Assembly: GCA_001940855.1 (NCBI GenBank)
Contig: MSGS01000031.1
Span: 22,867 to 86,866 of the forward strand
DNA from: Christensenellaceae bacterium Phil1
GTDB taxonomy: Bacteria > Bacillota > Clostridia > Christensenellales > CAG-138
Length of the DNA: 64,000 nt
Direction of reading: 5' to 3'
Shown here: piece by piece, positions 7,104 to 16,210 of the stretch
How positions within the stretch are numbered: position 1 is the first letter of the stretch
How the letters are laid out: each line of letters starts with the position of its first letter
Made by a program: the position numbers and the translations under genes
Notes under the pieces: model-generated
What the model saw: the letters and a program-made list of their open reading frames with translations, nothing else
Databases searched by the model: none
What the model was told of the DNA's origin: nothing

Positions 7104-9896
7104 ATGAAGGAAAAGCTAAAAGAGGTATTCGGCAATATCCGTTCCCGCGTAACAAGCGCATTCATGCATTCGGCGAGCGCGCGCGGCGGGGAGCGAGAGG
7201 TTGAAGAACTGTTCGTTGAGCGCAAGGGGAGCAGACCTTTTGTGTTGAGCGTGTTTTTCACAACGTGCAAATTCATGCTGATAGGCGTGCTGCTTTTGGG
7301 CTGCGCGGGGCTTGGATTGGTGCTTGGCGTTGCCAAGGCTTATATAGACACAACGCCTGAACTTGACGTGTCCCTGCTTACAAAGAGCGACAGAACATCG
7401 TATATATATGACATGAACGGCAAACTGATCTCCACGTTCGCGGGCTATGAATACCGCGACTGGGTGGATATAGAAGCCGTGCCCGATATGCTTAAAAACG
7501 CCGTTATAGCCATTGAGGACGTAAGGTTTTACAGGCACGGCGGCGTGGACTATAAGCGGCTGTTTGCGGCTGTAGTGGGGTCGCTCAGTGCATCGAGCGA
7601 TGCGGGCGGAAGCACGCTTACCCAGCAGTTGGTCAAAAATAAGCTCCTCACAAGCGAAGTCAGCTACCGAAGGAAGATACAGGAAGCCTACCTTGCACTC
7701 CAGGTGGAGAATGCAATGGACAAGGATGAAATCCTTGAAGCGTACTTGAACGACGTATACCTTGGCCAATCCAATTACGGTATGAAGGCTGCGGCGAAGG
7801 ATTATTTCGGCAAAGAGCTTTCCGAGCTGAGCATACGCGAATGCGCAATGCTTGCCGGCATGATAAAAGCGCCCAATAGTTACGACCCCAGGCGCAACAC
7901 ATATTCGCGGACGTATACTTCTGGCGATAAGGCCGGGCAGAACAAGATGGATATTACCAATTCGCGCACGGATACGGTGATAAAGCGCATGTATCAGGCG
8001 GGCTTCATAACATACGACCAAATGCAGACCGCGCTGAACGACAAGGTGTATATTGTTGAAAAGCGGCAGAGCAATAAGGTGGATGATATGCTCTACTTTG
8101 TTGAATACGCCATAAGGGATATTGAGGATTATCTGCTGGAGGAACGCGGGCTGCTCGATACGTCCGCAAACCGCTCCGCGATAGAAAGCGAATTGAGTCG
8201 CGGCGGATACTCGATTTATCTTACGGTGGATACCGAAATGCAGCACATTGTGCAGAACACGCTTGCCACATGGGAAGATTACCCGGCCGTGAGCGGCGCA
8301 GCGGGCGAAGATAAGATTCCGCAGTCAGCTGCCGTTGTGATAGATCAAAAGACGGGCGAACTGAGGGCGATAGTCGGCGGCCGCGAAGCGCCGGAAGTCC
8401 GTAAAGGGTGGAACAGGGCGTATCAAAGCGCAACGGAAGTAGGCTCAAGCATAAAGCCGCTCAGCGTATATGGCCCGGCGCTTGATTTGGGACTGTCTCC
8501 GGCGTCCGCCGTTGTGAATATTCCCGACCCGATAGTCGGCTGGGATACGGAAACGGGCTATCCCGCGATAGGTTCTGAAAAATACGAAGGCATAATCACG
8601 CTGCGCCGCGGCGTGGTGTCCTCGCTCAATGTGGCGGCGGCAAGAACGCTGCTTGAGGATGTGTCATTGCAAACGGGCGCGGATTATCTTGCCAGGCTTG
8701 GCGTTGATCCGTCCCGCATAAAGACAACGGGCAGCGGCCTTGCGCTGGGTGCAATGGGCATAACGCCGATAGAGATGGCGGGCGCTTATGCCGCAATAGC
8801 CAACGAGGGCAAATATATAAAGCCGGTGTCCTTCAGCCGCGTTGTGGACCAAAACGGCAAGGTGATACTGGATTCATCAAAGCTTAGGACGGAGCAGCAG
8901 GTGTTTAAGCCCACTACCGCTTATATGCTGGTGGATATACTGCACGAAGCCGTTGAAAGCGGCACGGGTACCGCGGCGAAGATAAAGGGCATGACCGTTG
9001 CCGGAAAGACCGGCACCAATTCGGACTACGGCAGCGCGTATTTTGCCGGAATGACCGGATATTATACCGCAGTTGTATGGGTAGGGCCGGATAAGTATGA
9101 ATATAAGCTGCCAAAAGGCTCCACGGGCGGCAAGGTTGCGGCGCCAATATGGCAGGCGTTTATGAAGGAGATACTCAACGGGCTGCCCGATAAGCAGATA
9201 ATCGATGCATCGCCCGTTGAACTGGGGCTTGTGCAGCGGACGGTATGCTCGCTCAGCGGAAAGCTTGCCACGGAAGCCTGCGCGTTTGATGCATCGGGCC
9301 ATGTGCCGGTGACGGACTGGTTTGCGAGCGACAGCGTGCCTGTTGAATCCTGCGATATGCATGCGCTTGCGGGCATATGCTCCGCGTCCGGTCAGGCTGC
9401 AGGCCCTTACTGCCCGGCAGACGGAATACAGTATCAAAGCGTTGCCATCATTTCATCAACCTCGCGGTACAAGAAATATGACCCGCTGATACTTATAAAA
9501 TACCTGCCGAACCTTGTGTATAGCGATGTTCCCGCGGCGGAATACGGAATGTATACCGCGGGCGGCATGTGCAGCGTGCATTACTCAAGCTGGAGCGGCG
9601 GGCTTTTCGGCGGCTATGCCGAAACAGATGCCAAGAACCTTATAGCCACCGTGCGGGATTACCTTGCAAAGGTGCAGAATTTGCCGGATACGGACAGGGC
9701 AACGCTCGAAAGCGGCATAGAGCAGCTTGAAAGCTACCTTGCATCTTCCGGCGGGTACGGGTTTATACAAAGCTATTATGATAGGCTTAAATACAATTAC
9801 AGCGTTATCAGTTCGGATTATCCGCCGCCGGCAAACGTCACCGTTGGCGGGAATACCGGCAGCATGAGCGGCGGCTGGGGAGGACCGGATGACTGA
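7104..9896 (+). CDS. Class A penicillin-binding protein (transglycosylase/transpeptidase)
   Basis: The 930-residue bifunctional enzyme polymerises and crosslinks peptidoglycan at the outer membrane face. After a cytoplasmic N-terminus and one helix (about 55-78) comes the GT51 domain with catalytic Glu138 in Glu-Asp-x-x-Phe and Gly-Gly-Ser-Thr-Leu-Thr-Gln-Gln near 168-175. The transpeptidase domain has Ser448-x-x-Lys451, Ser507-Leu-Asn and Lys635-Thr-Gly-Thr. The tail is Gly/Ser/Pro-rich. It is longer than simple PBP1a because of about 200 residues after the catalytic core. It heads an operon with the next two genes, each overlapping by a few bases. Confidence 0.95.
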   Translation: MKEKLKEVFGNIRSRVTSAFMHSASARGGEREVEELFVERKGSRPFVLSVFFTTCKFMLIGVLLLGCAGLGLVLGVAKAYIDTTPELDVSLLTKSDRTSYIYDMNGKLISTFAGYEYRDWVDIEAVPDMLKNAVIAIEDVRFYRHGGVDYKRLFAAVVGSLSASSDAGGSTLTQQLVKNKLLTSEVSYRRKIQEAYLALQVENAMDKDEILEAYLNDVYLGQSNYGMKAAAKDYFGKELSELSIRECAMLAGMIKAPNSYDPRRNTYSRTYTSGDKAGQNKMDITNSRTDTVIKRMYQAGFITYDQMQTALNDKVYIVEKRQSNKVDDMLYFVEYAIRDIEDYLLEERGLLDTSANRSAIESELSRGGYSIYLTVDTEMQHIVQNTLATWEDYPAVSGAAGEDKIPQSAAVVIDQKTGELRAIVGGREAPEVRKGWNRAYQSATEVGSSIKPLSVYGPALDLGLSPASAVVNIPDPIVGWDTETGYPAIGSEKYEGIITLRRGVVSSLNVAAARTLLEDVSLQTGADYLARLGVDPSRIKTTGSGLALGAMGITPIEMAGAYAAIANEGKYIKPVSFSRVVDQNGKVILDSSKLRTEQQVFKPTTAYMLVDILHEAVESGTGTAAKIKGMTVAGKTGTNSDYGSAYFAGMTGYYTAVVWVGPDKYEYKLPKGSTGGKVAAPIWQAFMKEILNGLPDKQIIDASPVELGLVQRTVCSLSGKLATEACAFDASGHVPVTDWFASDSVPVESCDMHALAGICSASGQAAGPYCPADGIQYQSVAIISSTSRYKKYDPLILIKYLPNLVYSDVPAAEYGMYTAGGMCSVHYSSWSGGLFGGYAETDAKNLIATVRDYLAKVQNLPDTDRATLESGIEQLESYLASSGGYGFIQSYYDRLKYNYSVISSDYPPPANVTVGGNTGSMSGGWGGPDD

Positions 9897-10503
9897 CGCG
9901 CTTCGTTTACTTTATGATGCCGAACGGGCAAGGCTTTCGGGGCTAAGTACGCAGAACAATGGGGACTATCTGAACCCGGTGTTCGGCGAAGGGCCGCTTA
10001 CGCCGCATTTGATGTTGATCGGCGAAGCGCCCGGGCGGGAGGAAGCTGCGGCTGGGCATCCGTTCGTTGGAAAGGCGGGCAGGCAGCTTAACGAGTTGCT
10101 TGAGCTTGCGGGCATAGCGCGCGGCGACGTGTTCGTGACAAACGCGGTGAAATTCCGCCCGATAAAGCACGGTGCGCGCAGCGTGGCTAATCGCACGCCT
10201 ACGGCAAAAGAACTTGCTTCGGGAGAAGAACTGCTGAAAAGCGAAATTATTGCGGTGCGTCCGCGTGTTATAGCCACGCTTGGCAACAGTCCCCTTGCAT
10301 CCATGGCAAGGATAAGCGGCGTAGCGGCGCCAAAGATAGGAGAGGCGCACGGCCAGGCTATGAACGTAAACATAGGCGGCAATAATATACGTCTGTTCCC
10401 GTTGTATCATCCGGCAAGCGGCATATATAATAGGGAACTTGTTGAAACAATGCGGCAGGACATAGTAAAGCTTGGGCAATACATAAAGGAGGGCATGGCA
10501 TGA
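9889..10503 (+). CDS. Uracil-DNA glycosylase family 4-like protein without Fe-S cysteines
   Basis: The 204-residue protein shows the family 4/5 motif Gly-Glu-Ala-Pro-Gly-x-x-Glu-x-x-x-Gly-x-Pro-Phe-Val-Gly near 46-62 and a C-terminal His-Pro-Ala-Ser segment near 176. These enzymes excise uracil from DNA. Classical family 4 members bind a 4Fe-4S cluster through four cysteines; this protein contains no cysteine at all, so it must lack the cluster. It overlaps the PBP gene by 8 bp and the next gene by 4 bp, an odd location for a DNA repair enzyme. Fold assignment is good, activity is uncertain. Confidence 0.8.
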   Translation: MTDALRLLYDAERARLSGLSTQNNGDYLNPVFGEGPLTPHLMLIGEAPGREEAAAGHPFVGKAGRQLNELLELAGIARGDVFVTNAVKFRPIKHGARSVANRTPTAKELASGEELLKSEIIAVRPRVIATLGNSPLASMARISGVAAPKIGEAHGQAMNVNIGGNNIRLFPLYHPASGIYNRELVETMRQDIVKLGQYIKEGMA

Positions 10504-11657
10504 AGCGCATAATTGCATGGCTTGTGCTTGCGGCGCTGGTGATAGGCATACCGGGCGCGGTAATAAACACCGGCGGCACGGCACGCGCGGAAGAAGTCGG
10601 CGAAACGGGCCAAATAATGGCCGATGGCGTTAAGGTGAGAAAATCGCCCGATACAAAGAGCGACGCGCTGACGGAGCTGAACTGTGGCGAGGCAGTAACC
10701 GTGCTTGCGGAGGACGGCAATTGGTACCGAGTAAAATTCGGCGATGTGCTGGGCTATGTTCGCAAGGACTATGTGTTCACCAATTCCGCCGGCAGCCGCG
10801 GAGCGTATGCCGTGAGCGATACGGCCGTGCTGATGGGCGCGCCGTCGCAAAATTCATATGTTGTTTGTTCCCTCGCCGCCGGGCAGGGGCTGAAGGTAAA
10901 GGCACTTATAGGCGAATGGTACTATGCCGTGGTGGATAGCCATGCGGGTTATATACACCGCACGGATGTGACAATATCATCGTCGGCCGTTGCGGGCATG
11001 GGAATGCTGAAGCAGGGCATGAAGGGCGAGGAGGTCATGAAGCTTCAGCGCGCGCTTTACGACCGCGGCTTTTTAACAAAGGATAATATAAGCGGAACGT
11101 TCACATCCCAAACGCGCAAGGCGGTTATGGAATATCAGCAGGCGATGGGCCTTTCCGCAGACGGCATAGCCGGCAGCGCAACGCTTTCAACTGTGTATGA
11201 CAGTTCAAATAAGCTTGAAAAAGCGAACGCCGACTTCTATAGGCTTAAAGGCACAGTGGTGCTGCTTGATTGGTTCAAGGGCGGCAACGAATGGCTGCAT
11301 AAGGGCGCGCGCTTTACCGTTACGGACGTGCGCACGGGCAAAAGCTTCCGTGCCAAGCGCTTCGGCGGCTGGTACCATGCGGACAGCGAACCTATAACCA
11401 AATATGACACATCCATTATAAAGAGCCTGGAGGGCTTCTCATGGAATCGCAGGCCGATATGGGTAACATATAACGGCAAAACGGTCGCCGCAAGCATGCA
11501 CACCATGCCGCACATGGCAAACCCAACCCCATCCAATGGCTTTGACGGGCATTTCTGCATCCATCTGTATCATTCCAAGGTGCATGCAAACAGCAAGGAA
11601 TGCCCGCGGCATCAGCGCTGCGTTCAGGAAGCATACAGCGCGGGCAAAAAACACTAA
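10500..11657 (+). CDS. Secreted SH3 / peptidoglycan-binding protein with His/Cys C-terminal domain
   Basis: The 385-residue product has a signal peptide (about 1-31), two bacterial SH3-like domains (about 38-94 and 103-158), a PG_binding_1 domain (about 169-232) and a C-terminal domain of about 135 residues. The last carries His338, then Asp349-Gly-His351-Phe-Cys353-Ile and a later His-Gln pair, matching the C-terminus of the protein at 5425-6225. It is likely an exported cell-wall protein, plausibly a wall-modifying enzyme. It is the third gene of the PBP operon (4-bp overlap with the previous gene). The catalytic role is inference from motif order only. Confidence 0.8.
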   Translation: MKRIIAWLVLAALVIGIPGAVINTGGTARAEEVGETGQIMADGVKVRKSPDTKSDALTELNCGEAVTVLAEDGNWYRVKFGDVLGYVRKDYVFTNSAGSRGAYAVSDTAVLMGAPSQNSYVVCSLAAGQGLKVKALIGEWYYAVVDSHAGYIHRTDVTISSSAVAGMGMLKQGMKGEEVMKLQRALYDRGFLTKDNISGTFTSQTRKAVMEYQQAMGLSADGIAGSATLSTVYDSSNKLEKANADFYRLKGTVVLLDWFKGGNEWLHKGARFTVTDVRTGKSFRAKRFGGWYHADSEPITKYDTSIIKSLEGFSWNRRPIWVTYNGKTVAASMHTMPHMANPTPSNGFDGHFCIHLYHSKVHANSKECPRHQRCVQEAYSAGKKH

Positions 11658-11742
11658 CTGAATATAAAAACGGTATCATTACGTCTCTTTTTGCCAATAC
11701 TTGCTTATATAGCTTGTATGGATAAAGGGAGGCGTATTTTTA

Positions 11743-13338
11743 TTGAATATAATAAAGCGCATATTCAGCTTCGGCAGGAGCTACGATGAATTTGAACTGC
11801 TTGAGACCGAAGGCGGGCAGCCTGGTTTTTTCGGCAGCACAGGAAGGGCGCATAAGGACGCAGCGGGAGCGATAGAAAACGCGAACGACACGATAAACTG
11901 CGACGTATCCGCCAACGAAGAACGGCTCAAAACGGAGATGCACGCGGAGATAAATCCGGATATGGTAATGCGGCGCTTTTTACTTTGCGGGCAGATAGAG
12001 GCGCTTGCTGTGTTCATAAACGGCATGAGCGACCAAAGCTTAGTGAGCGATTTTATACTGCGGCAGGGAATACCCGAAAGGGAATTGCCTAATGATGCGC
12101 CGCTTGTTGAATACGTTGCAAATAATGTGTTCGCCATGGCGGAAGTGAAGCAGGAAACAAGCTGGAACACAATAAAAACAGCCATAATGGATGGCTGTAC
12201 TGCCGTGTTTATTCAGGGGAAGACGACAGCGCTTACTATGGACACTCGCAGCTATGAGCACCGCAGCATACAGGAGCCCAGCAATGAAAAGGTCGTGAAA
12301 GGCTCGCAGGAGGGGTTTGTAGAAAACCTGAGGACGAACATAACGCTTATCCGCCGCCGCGTACGCACAGATGATCTGGTGGTGGAACTGCGTACATACG
12401 GCAAGGAGGGCAGCTCCCGCGCGGCAATAATGTACCGCGAAGGGATAGCGAATGAATCGCTGGTGAATGAAATTAAGCGCCGCCTTGCAAACGTGAATGC
12501 CATGTATGTTTTTAACGCGGGCACGCTTGAGCAGCTTACCGAGCGCAACACTTATTCCGTTTTTCCGCAGCTGCTTGCGACGGAACGGCCGGACAGGACG
12601 GCGGCAATGCTGATGGAAGGGCATGTGGCAGTTATAGTTGAAGGCAGTCCGACGGCGAATGTTATGCCGGCAACGCTTTTTACCCTTATGGCTACGGGGG
12701 AGGACAGCACAATGCGCGTTGTGCAGGGCAGCGTTATAAGAATGGTGCGCTACATAGGAGCGGCAATCTCGATATTGCTGCCGGGATACTTTCTTGCGCT
12801 TGCGCTGCATCATCAGTCGTTGCTGTCGTCGGAGGTGCTTACGACGGTTGTAGCATCGCGCAAGATGGTGTTTGCGCCGATCGGCATGGAGATGCTGTTT
12901 CTGCTGCTTGTATTCCAGCTTGTGCGCGAAGCAGGGATGCGCGTGCCGGGGTCTATCGGTCAGGCGATAGGCATAATAGGCGGGCTAATATTAGGGCAGG
13001 CCGCTGTAACGGCAAACCTTGCAAGCTCCGTAATGCTTATAATTGTTGCGCTGACGGGGCTTGGCAATTTCTGCATTCCGGATTATTCAACCCAGCTTTC
13101 TGCATCGGTGCTGCGGGTGATATTGGTGATAGCATCGTGGCTGGCGGGGCTTATGGGGCTGTTCTGCGGGGCATTTGTGATAGTTGCATGGATGGCGTCC
13201 CTCAAATCATTTGGCGTGCCGTTCCTTGCGCCGCATTCACCGAAGGCAAATTCGAAGCGGCCAATGATACTGCGCGGGCCGATAGATAACATGAGCCGGC
13301 ATAAGGACATACTCAATACTGAGGAGGACGGCAGATGA
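11743..13338 (+). CDS. Spore germinant receptor subunit A (GerA family)
   Basis: The 531-residue protein belongs to the GerAA/GerKA family: a large N-terminal hydrophilic domain (about 1-320) with the conserved Gly-x-x-x-Ala-Val-Phe-x-x-Gly and Pro-x-x-Glu segments, then a hydrophobic region of four to five helices (about 330-500) and a short polar tail. It forms the germinant receptor in the spore inner membrane together with the B and C subunits that follow. The start is TTG with AAGGGAGG upstream; no ATG fits. It overlaps the B-subunit gene by 4 bp. Expression in the forespore (SigG) is expected, but no convincing SigG promoter was found in the 85-bp upstream gap. Confidence 0.93.
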   Translation: MNIIKRIFSFGRSYDEFELLETEGGQPGFFGSTGRAHKDAAGAIENANDTINCDVSANEERLKTEMHAEINPDMVMRRFLLCGQIEALAVFINGMSDQSLVSDFILRQGIPERELPNDAPLVEYVANNVFAMAEVKQETSWNTIKTAIMDGCTAVFIQGKTTALTMDTRSYEHRSIQEPSNEKVVKGSQEGFVENLRTNITLIRRRVRTDDLVVELRTYGKEGSSRAAIMYREGIANESLVNEIKRRLANVNAMYVFNAGTLEQLTERNTYSVFPQLLATERPDRTAAMLMEGHVAVIVEGSPTANVMPATLFTLMATGEDSTMRVVQGSVIRMVRYIGAAISILLPGYFLALALHHQSLLSSEVLTTVVASRKMVFAPIGMEMLFLLLVFQLVREAGMRVPGSIGQAIGIIGGLILGQAAVTANLASSVMLIIVALTGLGNFCIPDYSTQLSASVLRVILVIASWLAGLMGLFCGAFVIVAWMASLKSFGVPFLAPHSPKANSKRPMILRGPIDNMSRHKDILNTEEDGR

Positions 13339-14447
13339 GGCTGAACGAAGGCAAAATAGGCTTGCAGGAAAGCGCGAGCATTGCGGCGGTGGCTATCACG
13401 GCATGCAGTGTTTTTCTGCTGGATTCCGAAAAGGCGTATTCCCGCGGGGATGCAACGTTCATATCACTGCCGGTGAGCATAGCGGTAAGCTTAGCAATGT
13501 TTATGCTGATGTGGTGCGCAATGCGCCGTACAGGCGCGCGAAACCTGATCGAACTGTTTGATATGTGCGTAGGGAAGGCGATAGGCACCGTGCTGAGCAT
13601 TGTTGCGGCGCTGATATTCATACTGTACGCATATAGGCTGATGGCAAGATTTTGCATATTGATACACGGGCGCGTGTTCGCCGCGGCGGAGTATGAAAGC
13701 GTTGCGCTTTGGATAGCCGTTCCGGTGGCGTATGCGGCCATAAAGGGGCTTGAATGCTTAAGCAGACTGGCTAAGATATTCGGCGTGCTGATCGGTGCGC
13801 TTGTGCTGATTAGCCTTATAATAATGATATCAGCCTATGATGTGAGCCGCCTTGCGCCGTTTCCGGGGGACTTGGGCAAGCTTGGCATGGATACGATTTC
13901 GCGTTCTGCGGATTCTGTTGCGGCATTTCTCGGGCTGATATGCGTAGCGGGCGCGCTTCAGGGCGGGCGCAATGTAAAAAAGAGTGCGCTCATTGGCAGC
14001 GGAGTAGCCATAGCATTTGTGTTCATGATACAATTCGCGCTTGGTGCAACATTTACATATACAGACCTATCCCAAATGGCAATGCCCATATATCTCATGA
14101 AAATGGTAGTCATGCGCGAAAGCTATCTTTTCAGGCTGGATCAGATGAACCTGTTCTTCTATATGATAGCAGCGCTTATAACGGCGGCGTTTTATGTATA
14201 CTGTGCGGCGCTTATAATCACCCGCCGCACATTTGGGCAGGACATTCGCCCGGCGGTCGTTGGCGTGAGTGCGTTTATATTGGCCGCGCTAAGGGTTAAT
14301 CACCGCTTTGAGGCAGGCATAATACAGCAGAGCATAGATTTTTTGTATGATTACGCATTTGTGGCCGGCGTGCCGTTTATACTGGCAGCGATAGCCGGAT
14401 TGATACGCTTTGGCAGGAAAGGCAGGGCATATGAAGCGGATAAGTAA
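13335..14447 (+). CDS. Spore germinant receptor subunit B (GerAB family permease)
   Basis: The 370-residue protein is highly hydrophobic with about ten transmembrane helices, the pattern of the GerAB endospore germination permeases related to amino acid transporters (APC superfamily). In characterised receptors this subunit binds the germinant. It is translationally coupled to the A subunit (4-bp overlap) and its 3' end overlaps the C-subunit start by 17 bp. The ligand cannot be predicted from sequence. Confidence 0.93.
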   Translation: MRLNEGKIGLQESASIAAVAITACSVFLLDSEKAYSRGDATFISLPVSIAVSLAMFMLMWCAMRRTGARNLIELFDMCVGKAIGTVLSIVAALIFILYAYRLMARFCILIHGRVFAAAEYESVALWIAVPVAYAAIKGLECLSRLAKIFGVLIGALVLISLIIMISAYDVSRLAPFPGDLGKLGMDTISRSADSVAAFLGLICVAGALQGGRNVKKSALIGSGVAIAFVFMIQFALGATFTYTDLSQMAMPIYLMKMVVMRESYLFRLDQMNLFFYMIAALITAAFYVYCAALIITRRTFGQDIRPAVVGVSAFILAALRVNHRFEAGIIQQSIDFLYDYAFVAGVPFILAAIAGLIRFGRKGRAYEADK

Positions 14448-15648
14448 AACAATATGCTTGATGCTGGCGGCTGCTTTTGTCGCGTTTAATATGGCGGGAT
14501 GCATAAGCTATGTTGCCATAGATGAATACGGCTACGTTATGACCGTTGGCGTGGACAAGGGCGAAACGTATGATTACCGCTTCTGCTTTATTGTGCAGGT
14601 AGAAGGCGCATCGCAGGGCGAAAGCGACGCGGAAAACGTTGTGCTCAGCGCGGAAGGAAACAATATTTACGATGCTGTAGCCGTTGTAGAAGTTGGGGTT
14701 CCGTATCAGCTGAATTTCGGCAGGGCGAACTATATGCTGTTTTCAAAGGAGGTTGCGGAGACGGGATACATAGCGCGCTTCATAGACGAATCGTTCAAAA
14801 ATCTTGGCGTGCGCCGCTCAACTAAGCTTATGGTTGTGCTTGGGGACAGCCTTGATTACTGCACGGGCGTTGTGAGCAAGGATAACCCGAATACATCAAA
14901 GCGGCAGTATTCAATACTGCGCGACTATGTGTCCGAAGGCCTTACGCCTATAACAAACATTGCCATGTTCACCCAAAACGTGAACGCCAAACGCGGGGAC
15001 AACATAGTTACGCTCGGCGCAACGGATGATTCTATACCGAATGAAGAAATAACCGGAAGCAGTCAGGACAGCGAACTGAACCCAAACAGCACCACGGCGG
15101 GAGTTGAGCGCACGGGCGGACTGCGGGCATATTACATGGGCTGCGCTGTGTTCGACGGCGGAACGATGAAGGGCGTGCTAAGCGGGCGTGACACGGAAAT
15201 AATTCTTATGGCCAAAGGCATGTTCCGCGCGGGCAGGCTAACATTGCATCACGAAGACGGAGAAGGGCACATGGTGCTTTTACTCAAGGGCGGCGGAAAG
15301 CCAAAGGTTGAATTGTCAATAGGCGGCGATGCGCCTTACGCCAAAATGAGTGTAAGGCTGCAATGCCACATTGAATGCGGCGAGGAGGACATGGATTACA
15401 ACAAATGGAACCGGGAGGTTAAACCGATGCTTGAGGATTATATGGAACGCGAGCTTGAAAGGGTGTTCACGCTATGCCGCGGCATGAACAGCGACGCTTA
15501 CGAAATAGGCAAGTATGCGGCAATGAAGTTCCACAGTGCGGAAGAATGGGAGCAATACGACTGGAAAAGCCGGTATCCTGAGCTGAATATGGAATTTGAT
15601 GTTTCGCTTTACGTTGAAAATGAAGAAATAAACTCACTTGGAGGTTAA
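14431..15648 (+). CDS. Spore germinant receptor subunit C (Ger(x)C lipoprotein)
   Basis: The product of 405 residues has a lipoprotein signal with lipobox Asn-Met-Ala-Gly-Cys24, then the Ger(x)C domains, including the N-terminal Asp-Glu-x-Gly-x-Val-x-x-x-Gly-Val-Asp segment and the C-terminal helix-strand domain. The start at 14431 places a typical Lys/Arg N-region right before the hydrophobic core; the in-frame TTG upstream adds only basic residues. The protein is attached to the outer face of the spore inner membrane. Its stop codon is embedded in the ribosome site of the following small gene. Confidence 0.93.
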   Translation: MKRISKTICLMLAAAFVAFNMAGCISYVAIDEYGYVMTVGVDKGETYDYRFCFIVQVEGASQGESDAENVVLSAEGNNIYDAVAVVEVGVPYQLNFGRANYMLFSKEVAETGYIARFIDESFKNLGVRRSTKLMVVLGDSLDYCTGVVSKDNPNTSKRQYSILRDYVSEGLTPITNIAMFTQNVNAKRGDNIVTLGATDDSIPNEEITGSSQDSELNPNSTTAGVERTGGLRAYYMGCAVFDGGTMKGVLSGRDTEIILMAKGMFRAGRLTLHHEDGEGHMVLLLKGGGKPKVELSIGGDAPYAKMSVRLQCHIECGEEDMDYNKWNREVKPMLEDYMERELERVFTLCRGMNSDAYEIGKYAAMKFHSAEEWEQYDWKSRYPELNMEFDVSLYVENEEINSLGG

Positions 15649-15651
15649 ACT

Positions 15652-15804
15652 ATGGCAGCATATGTTATTGCGCTTGCCGCGGCGGAAATATACTCTGCGG
15701 CATACGCCGTGTATTCTTTCAAAAAAGGGCCTGCATCCGCGGCCATAGCCGCCCTGATTATGGCGATGCTGCCGCTTGCGCTGTTCATAATATCGCTTAC
15801 ATAA
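15652..15804 (+). CDS. 50-residue two-helix protein, possible germinant receptor D subunit
   Basis: An ATG at 15652 follows TTGGAGGTTAAAC, a strong ribosome site built over the gerC stop. The product has two hydrophobic helices (about 2-21 and 28-49) separated by a short Phe-Lys-Lys-Gly turn. Small two-helix D subunits are known beside several gerA-type operons in Bacillus, where they modulate receptor function. Coupling to gerC and the topology support the same role here. The gene ends 4 bases before a hairpin, which closes the operon. Similarity to a named D protein was not tested. Confidence 0.65.
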   Translation: MAAYVIALAAAEIYSAAYAVYSFKKGPASAAIAALIMAMLPLALFIISLT

Positions 15805-15810
15805 AAAAGG

Positions 15811-15829
15811 AAGGGATGCTCAGTCCCTT
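15811..15829. terminator. Convergent hairpin after the ger operon
   Basis: AAGGGA (15811-15816) pairs with TCCCTT (15824-15829), with a possible extension through one bulge. It lies between the ger operon and the convergent DUF3006 gene and resembles the stems at 2809 and 47362. Confidence 0.5.
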
Positions 15830-16044
15830 TCACTTTCATCGCTCAGCAGCTTTAACCGCTGCCTTAAAGAAAGCCGCCAGGCATCGGTGGCTTCTTTTTG
15901 TATTGTAATATTGCCGTGCTCATCGGCGGCTATAATGTCGCCTTCCGCGGCATCGGATGGCAGCATATCACGCCGCATGCCGTACAGCTTTCCGTCGTCA
16001 TCTATTATGGCTATGTCGCCCTCAAACCTGTCTATGCTCTTCAT
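15820..16044 (-). CDS. DUF3006 family protein
   Basis: The 74-residue product matches the DUF3006 pattern: Val/Ile-Asp-Arg-Phe-Glu-Gly-Asp near the start, a central Leu-Pro-x-x-Ala-x-Glu-Gly-Asp-Ile segment, and an Arg/Leu-rich helical end. Such short proteins are widespread in Bacillota and have no established function. The start at 16044 has GAGG upstream. It stands alone between convergent and divergent neighbours. Confidence 0.8.
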   Translation of the reverse strand: MKSIDRFEGDIAIIDDDGKLYGMRRDMLPSDAAEGDIIAADEHGNITIQKEATDAWRLSLRQRLKLLSDESERD

Positions 16045-16210
16045 TGCATTGCCGCACCTCGCTTCTTTATTACATTATAGCGCATATCTGTCGCCCAATA
16101 AATAGAAAACGGTCAAAAAAGTATTGCAAAGCATCATTTTAACCTGTTCCATAAGGCGAAAGGATATGTTACAATATATATAAGCCTATCCGAAAAAGGG
16201 GGATGCGGTA

